Assembly (NCBI RefSeq): GCF_036182465.1
Contig: NZ_CP108081.1
Span: forward strand, 6,076,001 to 6,140,000
DNA: 64,000 nucleotides
Direction: 5' to 3'
From: Streptomyces sp. NBC_00258
GTDB taxonomy: Bacteria; Actinomycetota; Actinomycetes; Streptomycetales; Streptomycetaceae
Positions 1 to 7,610 of the stretch are shown piece after piece. The stretch's first letter is position 1. Each line of letters starts with the position of its first letter. The notes below the pieces were generated by a model that saw only the letters and a program-made list of their open reading frames with translations, was not told the DNA's origin and did no database searches. The translations under genes were made by a program, and so were the position numbers.

Positions 1-1
1 A

Positions 2-148
2 CGCCCCGACTTCCGCCCCCTGACGCGTTTCGAGGGCCAGGGCCTGGACAAGGGACACGTGGTGAACGATCTGCTCTTCCGCCGCGTACGGCATACCGCG
101 GACAGCGACCAAGTCCGCACGCCGCACACCACACGACGTACGGGCTGA
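2..148 (+). CDS. 3' end of an unidentified protein (partial)
   Basis: An open frame enters from the left edge and ends at TGA 146-148, giving 48 C-terminal residues with a stretch 'LTRFEGQGLDKGHVVNDLLF' followed by a basic, low-complexity tail. Codon use is typical of a Streptomyces gene (G/C in third positions). I do not recognise the family from this fragment; the tail after about residue 30 looks unconserved. It is on the same strand as the PrsW-type gene that follows after 95 bases, but that gene has its own promoter. Confidence 0.5.
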   Translation, partial: RPDFRPLTRFEGQGLDKGHVVNDLLFRRVRHTADSDQVRTPHTTRRTG

Positions 149-175
149 AGGCGCCCACACGGCGGAGCCACATCA
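149..175 (+). repeat. Short copy of intergenic repeat B
   Basis: The stretch with CGCCCACACGGCGGAGCC resembles the larger elements near 32840-32915 and 42869-42945, which share the core CGCCCAC(A/G)CGGCGG(A/G)GCC. It lies between two genes and looks like a fragment of a dispersed Streptomyces intergenic element. Confidence 0.45.
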
Positions 176-230
176 CGCACCGCCCCCGAGCCCCGACAGT
201 GCGCTCTCGCGGCCCACGCCCCTCCCTCGT

Positions 231-236
231 TAGGGT
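231..236 (+). promoter_or_regulatory. -10 box of a leaderless promoter for the PrsW gene
   Basis: TAGGGT ends 7 bases before ATG 244, the spacing expected when transcription begins at the A of the start codon. No clear Shine-Dalgarno sequence precedes the ATG. The -35 is not obvious. Confidence 0.45.
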
Positions 237-243
237 CTTTGTC

Positions 244-1542
244 ATGGCCACCGGTCCCCCGTTCCCACCGCATCCCGGCTTCCCTCCCGGCATCCCCGCC
301 GGAGGCGCCGCGCACTGGTGGCAGCGCAAGTGGGTCCGCTACAGCGCCCTGACCACCCTGCTCGCCCTCTCCGGCCTCGTCATCCTGGCCCTGGTCCGCA
401 AACAGACCGGCACCGAGGGCTTCCTGGTGGGCCTGGGCCTGGCCGTACTGCCCGTCCCGCTCCTCGTCGCGGCGTTCCGCTGGCTGGACCGGGTGGAACC
501 GGGCCCGTGGCGGAACCTCCTCTTCTCCTTCGCCTGGGGAGCCTGCGCCGCCGCGCTGATAGCCATCGTCGCGAACAGCTTCGCGACGAGATGGATAGCG
601 ACGGCGACAGCGGACCCGTCCAGCGCCGACACCCTGGGCGCGACGGTCATAGCGCCGATAGTCGAGGAGTCGGCGAAGGCGGCCGCGGTCTTACTCGTCT
701 TCCTGTTCCGCAGACGGGAGTTCACCGGAATCCTCGACGGCGTGGTGATAGCCGGCGTCACGGCGACCGGCTTCGCGTTCACCGAGAACATCCTCTACCT
801 CGGCACGGCGTTCGGCACGGACCAGCTCAGCGGCGGCAGCGGCATCGCCTCCGTCACGGCGGCGACCTTCTTCGTACGTGTGATCATGTCGCCGTTCGCA
901 CACCCCCTGTTCACCGTGCTCACCGGCATCGGCTTCGGCATCGCGGCGCTGTCCGCGGACCGCCACCAGGTACGCCGCGTACTGCTCCCGATCATCGGGC
1001 TGCTGCTCGCGATGGGCATGCACGCGATGTGGAACGGCTCGTCGACGTTCGGCGAGTACGGCTTCTTCGCGGTCTACGCGGCCTTCATGGTCCCGGCGTT
1101 CGGCCTGCTGACCTGGCTGGTCATCTGGACCCGCCAGCGCGAACTGGGCACGATCCGCTCCGAGCTCCCCGCGTACGCGATGGCGGGCTGGCTCGCGGCC
1201 CCCGAGCCGTTCGTCCTCGGCTCGATGAAGGCACGGCGGCTGGCCCGCGAATACGCCACGCACCACGGCGGACGCGCGGCGGGCAGGGCGGTCGCGGAGT
1301 ACGAGGCGTACGCGACGTCGCTGGCGTTCCTGCGTCACCGGGGCCGCAAGGGCCGCGCGGGCGCCGACTTCGTCGTACGGGAACGGGAGTTGCTCCACGA
1401 GCTGTGGACGCGCCGCGAACCGTCGCGCCCGGCCCTCCTGTACGCGGCCCGGGCGACGGCGCCGGCACAGGTGGCACCGCAGTGGCAGGGCTACGGCCAC
1501 CCGGCGCCGTACACGTACACGTACAACCCGTACCGCTCTTGA
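244..1542 (+). CDS. PrsW family intramembrane metalloprotease
   Basis: Predicted 432-residue polytopic membrane protein with several hydrophobic helices in the first 300 residues. PrsW-type motifs are visible: a Glu-Glu-x-x-x-Lys-like 'VEESAK' near residue 140, 'FTENILYL' near 180, 'AHPLFT' near 220 and 'HAMWN' near 265; these carry the acidic and His residues that bind metal in the family. Bacillus PrsW cuts an anti-sigma factor within the membrane; the substrate here is unknown. The C-terminal 150 residues are soluble and end in a Tyr/Pro-rich tail. I chose ATG 244 over GTG 199 because a -10-like TAGGGT (231-236) ends 7 bases before it, fitting a leaderless transcript. Codon 150 (691-693) is TTA, so translation should need the bldA tRNA. 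Confidence 0.85.
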   Translation: MATGPPFPPHPGFPPGIPAGGAAHWWQRKWVRYSALTTLLALSGLVILALVRKQTGTEGFLVGLGLAVLPVPLLVAAFRWLDRVEPGPWRNLLFSFAWGACAAALIAIVANSFATRWIATATADPSSADTLGATVIAPIVEESAKAAAVLLVFLFRRREFTGILDGVVIAGVTATGFAFTENILYLGTAFGTDQLSGGSGIASVTAATFFVRVIMSPFAHPLFTVLTGIGFGIAALSADRHQVRRVLLPIIGLLLAMGMHAMWNGSSTFGEYGFFAVYAAFMVPAFGLLTWLVIWTRQRELGTIRSELPAYAMAGWLAAPEPFVLGSMKARRLAREYATHHGGRAAGRAVAEYEAYATSLAFLRHRGRKGRAGADFVVRERELLHELWTRREPSRPALLYAARATAPAQVAPQWQGYGHPAPYTYTYNPYRS

Positions 1543-1612
1543 TCGGCGCAGCCCCAAAACGCGTCGCGAACCCAAAAACGCAACCGCAACCCCACCCAAC
1601 TCAGCCTCAGCC

Positions 1613-2557
1613 TCAGCCAGAAGCCGAGGTCAGCCTCCCCAGCTCCGCATCCGTGAGGACAAGCCCGGCCACCCCCAACAACGCCGGAAGCTGCTCCACC
1701 GTACGAGCGCTGGCGATCGGCGCGACGACGGTCGGCCGGGAAGCCAGCCAGGCCAGAGCCACGGTGGCGACCTCGACCCCACGCTCCCGCGCGACCTCGT
1801 CGAGCGCGCTCAGCACACGCTGCCCCCGCTCCGACTCCAGATGCGCCCCCGCCGATCCGGCCCGGGCGCTCTCGACCACGGCACCCGGACGGTACTTGCC
1901 GGTGAGGAAGCCCGAGGCGAGCGACGAGTAGGGGACGACGGCCAGACCGGCCCGGGAGGCGACGTCCCGGAGCGGGCCCTCGTACGAGTCGCGGGAGACG
2001 AGGTTGTACCGCGGCTGCAGCGCGACGTACCGCGCGAGGCCCTCGCGGTCGGAGAGGTCGAGGGACTCCTGGAGCCGCTCGGGAGAGAGGTTGGACGCGG
2101 CGATCGCGCGCACCTTGCCGGCGCGGACGAGCTCGTCCAGGGCCGTGATGATCTCCTCGACCGGCACGGACGGATCGTCGAAGTGGGTGTAGTACAGGTC
2201 GATGTAGTCCGTCTTCAGCCGCCGCAGTGACGCGTCGGCCGCGGCCTTGATGTTCGCCCCGGACAGACCCTTGTACTCGGGGTGCGCGCCGACCTTGGTG
2301 GCGACGACGACGTCGGCGCGGTTGCCGCGCGCGGCGAGCCAGTCGCCGAGGACGGTCTCCGACTCACCGCCCTCGTTGCCCGGCACCCAGGCCGAGTACG
2401 TGTCGGCGGTGTCGACGAAGTTCCCGCCCGCGGCGGTGTACGCGTCGAGCACGGCGAAGGACCGCGCCGCGTCGGCGGTCCAGCCGAAGACGTTGCCGCC
2501 GAGGGAGAGCGGGAAGACGTCGAGATCGGACGAACCCAGCTTGCGGAGAGAGGTCAT
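1613..2557 (-). CDS. Aldo/keto reductase
   Basis: A 314-residue NADPH-dependent oxidoreductase of the TIM-barrel aldo/keto reductase superfamily. The catalytic region is visible: 'VDTADTYS' near residue 50 supplies the Asp and Tyr, 'VVATKVG' near 85 the Lys, and 'YIDLYYTHFDD' near 120 the His of the Asp-Tyr-Lys-His tetrad. The C-terminal part 'VAPIASARTVEQLPALL' matches the cofactor-phosphate binding loop. It has the length of the YajO/YghZ-like subgroup. It lies convergent with the PrsW gene and the physiological substrate cannot be told from the sequence. Confidence 0.9.
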   Translation of the reverse strand: MTSLRKLGSSDLDVFPLSLGGNVFGWTADAARSFAVLDAYTAAGGNFVDTADTYSAWVPGNEGGESETVLGDWLAARGNRADVVVATKVGAHPEYKGLSGANIKAAADASLRRLKTDYIDLYYTHFDDPSVPVEEIITALDELVRAGKVRAIAASNLSPERLQESLDLSDREGLARYVALQPRYNLVSRDSYEGPLRDVASRAGLAVVPYSSLASGFLTGKYRPGAVVESARAGSAGAHLESERGQRVLSALDEVARERGVEVATVALAWLASRPTVVAPIASARTVEQLPALLGVAGLVLTDAELGRLTSASG

Positions 2558-2653
2558 GGATGGGTCAACGGCCGTACCGGACGGCCGTATTCCGCACCCA
2601 GGACCCCTCAGGCCCGCCCAACGGGTCGGGCCCGCTTACGGGGTGAGCCCGCC

Positions 2654-3703
2654 TTACGGGGTGAGCCCCTTGCCCCGCAGCCAGGCCATCGGGTCGATGC
2701 CGTCGCCACCGCTGGTGTGGACCTCGAGGTGGAGGTGCGCCCCGGTGACGTTGCCGGTCGCGCCCACGCGGCCGATGATGTCGCCGGTGTTCACCTTCTG
2801 CCCGACGCTGACACCGATCGACGACTGGTGCGCGTACCAGACCTCCGTACCGTCATCGAGTTCGAGGACCGTGCGGTAGCCGTACGAGCCGTTCCAGCCG
2901 GCTTCCTTGATCGTGCCGCTGTGAACGGCCTTGATCGGGGTACCCGTGGGAGCGGCGAAGTCCAGACCCGTGTGCTGACCGGACGACCACAGCGCACCGG
3001 ACTGCCCGAAGGTCGAGGTGATCGTGTACGAGGAGGTGGGCAGCGTGAACTGCTTGGCGAGTTCGGCGAGGCGCGCGGCCTCGGCCTTCTCCTTGGCCTC
3101 CTGGTCCGCCTTCTTCTTGGCGGCGGCGACCTTGGCCTCGGCGGCGTCCCGCTCCTTGGCGGCCAGCGTGGCGGCCTTCTTCGCGGCGGCGGACTCGGCG
3201 GCCTCCTGGGCCTCGCGGTCCACCTGGTCCTGCTGCTGCTCGGCCTGGAGCATGATGCGGGCCCGCAGGGCCTCGCCCGCGTCCGAGTTGCCCTGCTCGG
3301 CGTCGGCGGTGGTGAGGCCGACGGCGGTGATCGGGGTGCTGGAGCCCTCGGGGGCGTCGTCGTCCGAGAACGGCGAGCCGACGTTCGGCAGGTCGGGGAT
3401 CGAGATCGACACCGGAGGCTTGCCGGTCTGCGCGGTGGCCATGCCACCCGCACCGACGGCGGCTATGACACCGACGCCCAGAACGGTCGAGCTACGGGCG
3501 AGTCCTCCGCCGCGCTGCTTGGAGACGCGGTGCCTGCCGCGGACGGGAAGGACGGTCTCCGCGCTGGGATTCCAGACCTCCCACGTCTCCTCGTCCTTAC
3601 GGGCGCCGTAGGCGAAGGTGTCGGGCTTCTTCTCACCCGAGGACTCACCCGTCAACTCATCCGGCACGAACGAGGGTGTGGGGGCAGACCGGTTGGACGC
3701 CAC
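2654..3703 (-). CDS. M23 (LytM) cell-wall peptidase under a c-di-AMP riboswitch
   Basis: Predicted 349-residue secreted or membrane-anchored peptidoglycan endopeptidase. The C-terminal LytM domain has the zinc motifs HxxxD ('GQHTGLDFAAP') and HxH ('GAHLHLEVHTSGG'). A hydrophobic segment near residues 75-95 ('STVLGVGVIAAVGAGG') is a late signal/anchor, preceded by a basic cytoplasmic stretch, and an Ala/Lys/Glu-rich coiled coil of about 70 residues precedes the catalytic domain. I chose GTG 3703 because GGAAAGGAG lies 9 bases upstream and the 5' leader immediately before is a ydaO-type riboswitch; longer frames run into the RNA element. Such riboswitch-controlled lytic enzymes (for example rpfA) act in germination and growth of Streptomyces. 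Confidence 0.9.
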   Translation of the reverse strand: MASNRSAPTPSFVPDELTGESSGEKKPDTFAYGARKDEETWEVWNPSAETVLPVRGRHRVSKQRGGGLARSSTVLGVGVIAAVGAGGMATAQTGKPPVSISIPDLPNVGSPFSDDDAPEGSSTPITAVGLTTADAEQGNSDAGEALRARIMLQAEQQQDQVDREAQEAAESAAAKKAATLAAKERDAAEAKVAAAKKKADQEAKEKAEAARLAELAKQFTLPTSSYTITSTFGQSGALWSSGQHTGLDFAAPTGTPIKAVHSGTIKEAGWNGSYGYRTVLELDDGTEVWYAHQSSIGVSVGQKVNTGDIIGRVGATGNVTGAHLHLEVHTSGGDGIDPMAWLRGKGLTP

Positions 3704-3721
3704 GTAGGCGCACTCCTTTCC

Positions 3722-3880
3722 TTCCTTCTCGCCTACCGGGTTAGCTGACGGGTTCGGAGCAGGAAGGTCTCCTACGCGCGTCAACCCGCGGTGCGCTACA
3801 CCGCGAATGACGTGCGATTCACCCCAAGTGGTGGTTCCCCGGTTCCCTTGCGGGATTCGGCGCGTGCGCACGGAGCCGAC
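3722..3880 (-). promoter_or_regulatory. ydaO/yuaA cyclic-di-AMP riboswitch
   Basis: The minus strand between the M23 peptidase start and about 3880 shows the conserved blocks of this riboswitch class in order: CGCAAGGGAACC, then GGGGTGAATC, then the diagnostic CGAACCCGTCAGCTAACC followed by GGTAGGC. The ribosome site GGAAAGGAG follows within 20 bases. Known ydaO riboswitches switch expression off when c-di-AMP is high, and in Streptomyces they precede cell-wall hydrolase genes. Ends are approximate because I did not fold the RNA. Confidence 0.93.
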
Positions 3881-4178
3881 TCTTGTGACGGCTGGGACGA
3901 CCGCGCTGCGTTATCGAACGTTAATAGACCCGGGCACCGGATTCCAAGCTGTTCCTGATGATCGTTAAGGCTCTTGGCCTGGACTTTCAGGTCATGAGCG
4001 GGGTAAATCGGGCGAGTTGATCGCCATTCAGGTACGGGAGTCCTGTTGATGGTGCGTCAGTTGTTGAGCGGAGGGATTCCGTTCGACTACCAACGGTGAT
4101 AAAGGTCGCCGCAAGAGCGATGTATCTCACGCCGGCCGCAATCGCGACTGCCGCCGTGCCCTCGCGACTGCCGTGCTT
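3881..4178. other. Intergenic region upstream of the riboswitch
   Basis: About 300 bases without a gene. It should hold the promoter of the riboswitch-M23 transcription unit (minus strand) and the 3' region of the SpoIIE-type phosphatase. The stretch 3905-3970 is relatively AT-rich for this genome (for example CGTTAATAG), fitting a promoter, but I could not assign -35 and -10 boxes firmly. Confidence 0.4.
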
Positions 4179-5285
4179 TCACGGCCGCCGCACCGCGAGC
4201 AGTGCCATGTCGTCGGTGGCACCGCCGCCCCCGGTGTGCCGCAGGACGTCGTCCAGTACCGCGGCGAGCAACGCGTCGGGCCCGGGAAAGCCCCGCCCGG
4301 ACAGTCGCCGCGCCGGATCGAAGAAGACGCCTCGCCGGTCCCGCGCCTCGGACAGCCCGTCCGTGTGGAAGAGCAGCATGGCCCCGCCCGGGAACTCCTC
4401 CTCCTGCGCGCGGTCGGGCCAGGTCCCCAACTCCCCCGTCCCGAGCGGCAGCGCGGGCTCCGCCGCGGCGAGCGTGCGCACCTCCCCGTCGCCGTACAGC
4501 AGGAGGGGCCCGGGGTGGCCGCGGTTCACGAGGCGTACGACCGGGGTGCCGTGCGGGATCTCGGCGAGCACGGCGGTGGTGAAGTCCTCGACGAGCTCGA
4601 TGGTGTCGCGCCGGACGCCCCCGCGCGCGAGCGCCCGCTCCAGCCGCTGGGCGACCGCCTCCAGGGTCGACTCCTGCTCGGCGGCCTCACGGAAGGCACC
4701 GATCAGCACGGCCACGACGGCGACCGCTCCCATGCCCTTGCCCCGTACGTCGCCCACGAGGAGCCGTACGCCGTGCGGGGTGTCCTGCACGGCGTACAGG
4801 TCGCCCCCGATGAACGCGCCCTCCTGAGCCGCCTCGTACCGTGCCGCGATCTCGAGGCCGCCGATCCGCGCCGCCGGTTCGGGCAGTACGGCCCACTGGG
4901 CGGCCTCCGCGATCTCGCGGGCGGTGGCGAGGCGCGCGTTGCCGCGGCCCACGAGCCGGTTGATGCCGACGGCGAGCACGGCGGCCGTGGCCACGGTGAG
5001 GACCTCGGTGGCCGCGCCCGCGTCGAAGGCGAACCTGAGGTGGACGAGGGCCATGCCCGCGGTCGCCAGGATTCCCGTCCACACCGTGGCGCCGAACGAG
5101 AAGAGGGATGCGGCGATGAGTGCTGCGGCCGTGAAGAAGGGAGCCGCGGTGAAGTCCTGCGGGGTGAGGAGGTCGTAGCAGACACCGGCGACGATCAGCA
5201 GCGCCGGCAGCGCGCGGACGAGGGTGCGCTGGTACGAGGCGGTCCTCTCCGCGGTCTCGACGCGCACCGGCTCCTGCTCCTCCAC
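4179..5285 (-). CDS. Membrane-linked PP2C/SpoIIE-type protein phosphatase
   Basis: A 368-residue protein: about 130 N-terminal residues with four hydrophobic segments (for example 'ALPALLIVAGVCYDLL', 'VLTVATAAVLAVGINRLVG'), then a SpoIIE-family serine/threonine phosphatase domain. The metal-binding motifs are present: 'FIGGDLYAV', 'GDVRGKGMGA', 'NRGHPGPLLL', 'FHTDGLSEARD' and 'TDDMALL'. Such proteins usually dephosphorylate anti-sigma-factor antagonists; no sensor domain or partner gene is adjacent, so the target is unknown. Start ATG 5285 is followed immediately by an acidic stretch and then the first membrane segment. Confidence 0.88.
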   Translation of the reverse strand: MEEQEPVRVETAERTASYQRTLVRALPALLIVAGVCYDLLTPQDFTAAPFFTAAALIAASLFSFGATVWTGILATAGMALVHLRFAFDAGAATEVLTVATAAVLAVGINRLVGRGNARLATAREIAEAAQWAVLPEPAARIGGLEIAARYEAAQEGAFIGGDLYAVQDTPHGVRLLVGDVRGKGMGAVAVVAVLIGAFREAAEQESTLEAVAQRLERALARGGVRRDTIELVEDFTTAVLAEIPHGTPVVRLVNRGHPGPLLLYGDGEVRTLAAAEPALPLGTGELGTWPDRAQEEEFPGGAMLLFHTDGLSEARDRRGVFFDPARRLSGRGFPGPDALLAAVLDDVLRHTGGGGATDDMALLAVRRP

Positions 5286-5385
5286 CTGTCCAGGCTTCCG
5301 GGAGCGGACGTGGCGGGCGAGCGGACGAGGACCGGGCGAGTGAAGGCACCTGGGGACATCAGAGGAAGTACCCGGGGAAACACCT

Positions 5386-5417
5386 GAGGCCGGAATCCTT
5401 GATCGGATTCCGGCCTC
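5386..5417 (-). terminator. Hairpin downstream of the initiator tRNA
   Basis: GAGGCCGGAATCC and GGATTCCGGCCTC form a perfect 13-bp stem with a 6-base loop, ten bases past the tRNA 3' end on the minus strand. No T-run follows, as is common for Streptomyces terminators. Confidence 0.8.
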
Positions 5418-5427
5418 GGGCCTTCAG

Positions 5428-5501
5428 TAGCGGGGACAGGATTTGAACCTGCGACCTCTGGGTTATGAGCCCAGCGAGCTACCGAGCTGCTCCACCCCGC
5501 G
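5428..5501 (-). tRNA. Initiator tRNA-fMet (CAT)
   Basis: The minus strand folds as a tRNA with anticodon CAT in loop CTCATAA, T-arm GTTCAAATC and discriminator A. Two initiator marks are visible: three consecutive G:C pairs in the anticodon stem (GGG/CCC flanking the loop) and a mismatch at the acceptor end (C1 opposite U72). CCA is not encoded. Confidence 0.93.
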
Positions 5502-5661
5502 TCGTTAAGACCACTGTACGCCATCCGCGGGACCCGAAGCACACGCGTTGATGTCGCCCGCGCTTAACCGAGCGGTTTGGCATGAAACGTGCCGGTCGGC
5601 GGTGTCCGTCGATCGTGCGCGTCGGCTGTGCGCATGGCTCGGCCGGCGGGAAACGGGCCGG

Positions 5662-6801
5662 TCAGACGAGATGCCGGTTGGGCGCCTTCGCGTCGGCCTC
5701 GTACTCCGGGAGCACCAGGACATCGGCGCCGGCCGCGGCCAGCAGCCCGCTCCCGTCCGCGCCCGTCACGAAGGTGTCCGGCTCCCGCCAGGCGGTCACG
5801 ACCCTGCGTACGCCCGCGTCGAGGATCAGCCGGGCGCAGGGCGCGGGCCGTGACGCGCGGCGGGCACACGGCTCCAGGCTGCTGTAGACGGTGGCGGTCG
5901 CGAGACGCGGATCACCCGGCTCGATCCTGGCGAGGGCGGCCTCCTCTGCGTGCGAGACGGGGTCGGACTCGCGGGAGAACCCGCGGGCCAGCTCCGTACC
6001 GTCGGCCGCGACGACGACCGCGCCGACGCTGAACGCGGTCCGCGAGGGCGGACACTCGGCGGCCAGTTCGCAGGCGAGCGCCAGCCACCGGTGGTCGGCG
6101 GCGGAGGGCACGGTCCCGCTGCCGGGCGCGGTGGGGACGTACCGCATGAGGACGACGTCCCCCACGGGCCGCGTCTCGACCAGCCGCAGGCGGTTGCGGG
6201 GGCCGCCCGGGTAGTCGCCGGGCCCGAACAGCCGGGGCGCGTCCGGTTCCCCCACGACGAGGGGCGCGAGGGCGAGCTGCAGTTCGTCGGCGAGGCCCTG
6301 CCGGAGGAGCTGGGTGTGGACGCGGCCGCCGCCCTCGACCATGAGCCGCCGTACGCCGCGTACGTCGTGGAGGTGGGTGAGCACGGCCCGCCAGTCGACG
6401 TCCGGGCCCACGGGGACGACGTCGACGCCGAGCCCGCGCAGGGCTTCGGCGGCCCTCGCCGCCCCGCCCTCGGTCGTATAGACGATCTTCTCGCCGCCCG
6501 TGGACCAGAAGTTGGCGTCGGGGTCGAGGTCGCCGCTGCCGCTGACGGTGACCTTCAGCGGGTACTCCGGGCGTCCGGCGGCGACCCGGGCCGCGCGGCG
6601 CTCGGCGGAGTTGACGAGGAGCCGGGGGTTGTCGGCGCGCAGGGTGCCCGCGCCGACGAGGATCGCGTCGGACTCGGCCCGTACCTCGTCGACCCGGTCG
6701 AAGTCGGCCGGCCCGGAGAGCAGCAGCCGTCCGGGGCCGGTGTCGTCCAGGCAGCCGTCGAGGGAGACGGCGGCGGACAACAGGACGTAGGGGTGAGGCA
6801 T
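5662..6801 (-). CDS. RibD-like bifunctional protein with reversed domain order
   Basis: A 379-residue protein. Residues about 3-235 form a RibD C-terminal/dihydrofolate-reductase-like reductase domain ('PYVLLSAAVSLDGCL', 'DAILVGAGTLRADNP', 'LMVEGGGRVHTQLL'). Residues about 245-379 form a zinc cytidine-deaminase-like domain with 'HAEEAALARI' (His284, Glu286) and 'SLEPCARRASRPAPC' (Cys312, Cys322). These are the two activities of riboflavin-specific deaminase/reductase, but in classical RibD the deaminase comes first. The gene is divergent from a MarR regulator and close to ribA, which supports a riboflavin role. ATG 6801 starts directly at the reductase domain; the upstream extension overlaps the divergent marR promoter. 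A role in a related pteridine/deazaflavin reaction is not excluded. Confidence 0.82.
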   Translation of the reverse strand: MPHPYVLLSAAVSLDGCLDDTGPGRLLLSGPADFDRVDEVRAESDAILVGAGTLRADNPRLLVNSAERRAARVAAGRPEYPLKVTVSGSGDLDPDANFWSTGGEKIVYTTEGGAARAAEALRGLGVDVVPVGPDVDWRAVLTHLHDVRGVRRLMVEGGGRVHTQLLRQGLADELQLALAPLVVGEPDAPRLFGPGDYPGGPRNRLRLVETRPVGDVVLMRYVPTAPGSGTVPSAADHRWLALACELAAECPPSRTAFSVGAVVVAADGTELARGFSRESDPVSHAEEAALARIEPGDPRLATATVYSSLEPCARRASRPAPCARLILDAGVRRVVTAWREPDTFVTGADGSGLLAAAGADVLVLPEYEADAKAPNRHLV

Positions 6802-6906
6802 GGACGCGCTCTCTTTCGGACTCTCTCGGACTCTCTCGGAGGCAGAGCCGGGGCTTGCCCGGATCGGTGCGGCGGCCGGACGGCGGCCTGGGCTCGACAT
6901 CCGGGC

Positions 6907-6935
6907 TTGGTTCAAGTTTGAAACAAACCTACACT
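6907..6935 (+). promoter_or_regulatory. marR promoter with operator in its spacer
   Basis: TTGGTT (6907-6912), a 17-base spacer and TACACT (6930-6935) form a good promoter; the -10 ends six bases before ATG 6942, so the mRNA is probably leaderless or nearly so. The spacer holds TTCAAGTTTGAA (6911-6922) overlapping the perfect palindrome GTTTGAAACAAAC (6916-6928), a placement expected for autorepression. A similar TTCAA-type element occupies the ribA promoter. Confidence 0.65.
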
Positions 6936-6941
6936 GGGGGC

Positions 6942-7478
6942 ATGACGACCCGCTGGCTCACCCCCGAGGAGCAGCGCGCCTGGCGCGCCTACATCGCCGC
7001 GTCCCATCTCCTGGAGGACGCGATCGACCGGCAGCTCCAACAGGAGGCCGGCATGCCACACCTTTACTACTCCATCCTGGCCAACCTCTCCGAGGCGCCG
7101 GGCCGCAGCCTGCGCATGACCGACCTCGCGGAGAGCACGAAGATCACCCGCAGCCGGCTGACGTACGCGGTGACCCGCCTGGAGAAGGACGGGGCGGTAC
7201 GCCGGGAGGACTGCAGCATGGACAAGCGGGGCAGCATCGCGATCCTCACGGACGAGGGGATGGCCCTCCTGGAGCGCACGGCCCCCGGCCATGTCGAGAC
7301 GGTCCGCGCGACGCTCTTCGACAAGCTCACGCCGGAGCAGGTGGGACAGCTGGAGGAGATCTGTACGGGGATCGCGCGGGGCCTGGAGGGGGACGGCCCG
7401 CAGGCGGCCCCGGACGACGTCCCGTGGCGGCGCCGGTCGAGCCCCTGCGCGGGAGGGTCCGCCGTCGGCGAAGCATGA
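6942..7478 (+). CDS. MarR family transcriptional regulator
   Basis: A 178-residue winged-helix regulator. The MarR core is clear: 'HLYYSILANLSEAPGRSLRMTDLAE' (helix 2-3), 'ITRSRLTYAVTRLEKDGAVRRE' (recognition helix and wing start), 'DKRGSIAILTDEGMALLE' (wing and following helix). The acidic, low-complexity C-terminal 35 residues are probably disordered. It sits between a divergent RibD-like gene and ribA in the same direction, and related TTCAA-type elements lie in its own promoter and in the ribA promoter, so I infer it controls itself and ribA. The ligand is unknown. ATG 6942 follows CTGGGGG and the -10 described separately. Confidence 0.9.
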   Translation: MTTRWLTPEEQRAWRAYIAASHLLEDAIDRQLQQEAGMPHLYYSILANLSEAPGRSLRMTDLAESTKITRSRLTYAVTRLEKDGAVRREDCSMDKRGSIAILTDEGMALLERTAPGHVETVRATLFDKLTPEQVGQLEEICTGIARGLEGDGPQAAPDDVPWRRRSSPCAGGSAVGEA

Positions 7479-7522
7479 GGCCCACAGGGGCACATGCTTC
7501 GCACCACAACCACTCATATCCG

Positions 7523-7586
7523 TTGCTTCAACTTTAAAGCATGGGGTAGTGTCTCGATCCGAGGAGCTGCTTCAAATCTGAAGCAG
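7523..7586 (+). promoter_or_regulatory. ribA promoter with two TTCAA-type operator candidates
   Basis: TTGCTT (7523-7528), an 18-base spacer and TAGTGT (7547-7552). The spacer holds CTTCAACTTTAAAG, and just past the expected start site lies CTGCTTCAAATCTGAAGCAG (7567-7586), with perfect 8-base arms. Both resemble the element in the marR spacer, so the neighbouring MarR protein probably represses ribA. Confidence 0.65.
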
Positions 7587-7610
7587 ATGAGATCGGACCG
7601 GGAGAACCGC

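Noticed and set aside
199..243. GTG 199 as start of the PrsW gene
   Set aside because: The 15 extra codons contain the likely -10 box of the leaderless promoter and are not part of the membrane protease.
3704..3871. N-terminal extension of the M23 peptidase up to 3871
   Set aside because: This DNA is the c-di-AMP riboswitch; a good ribosome site precedes GTG 3703.
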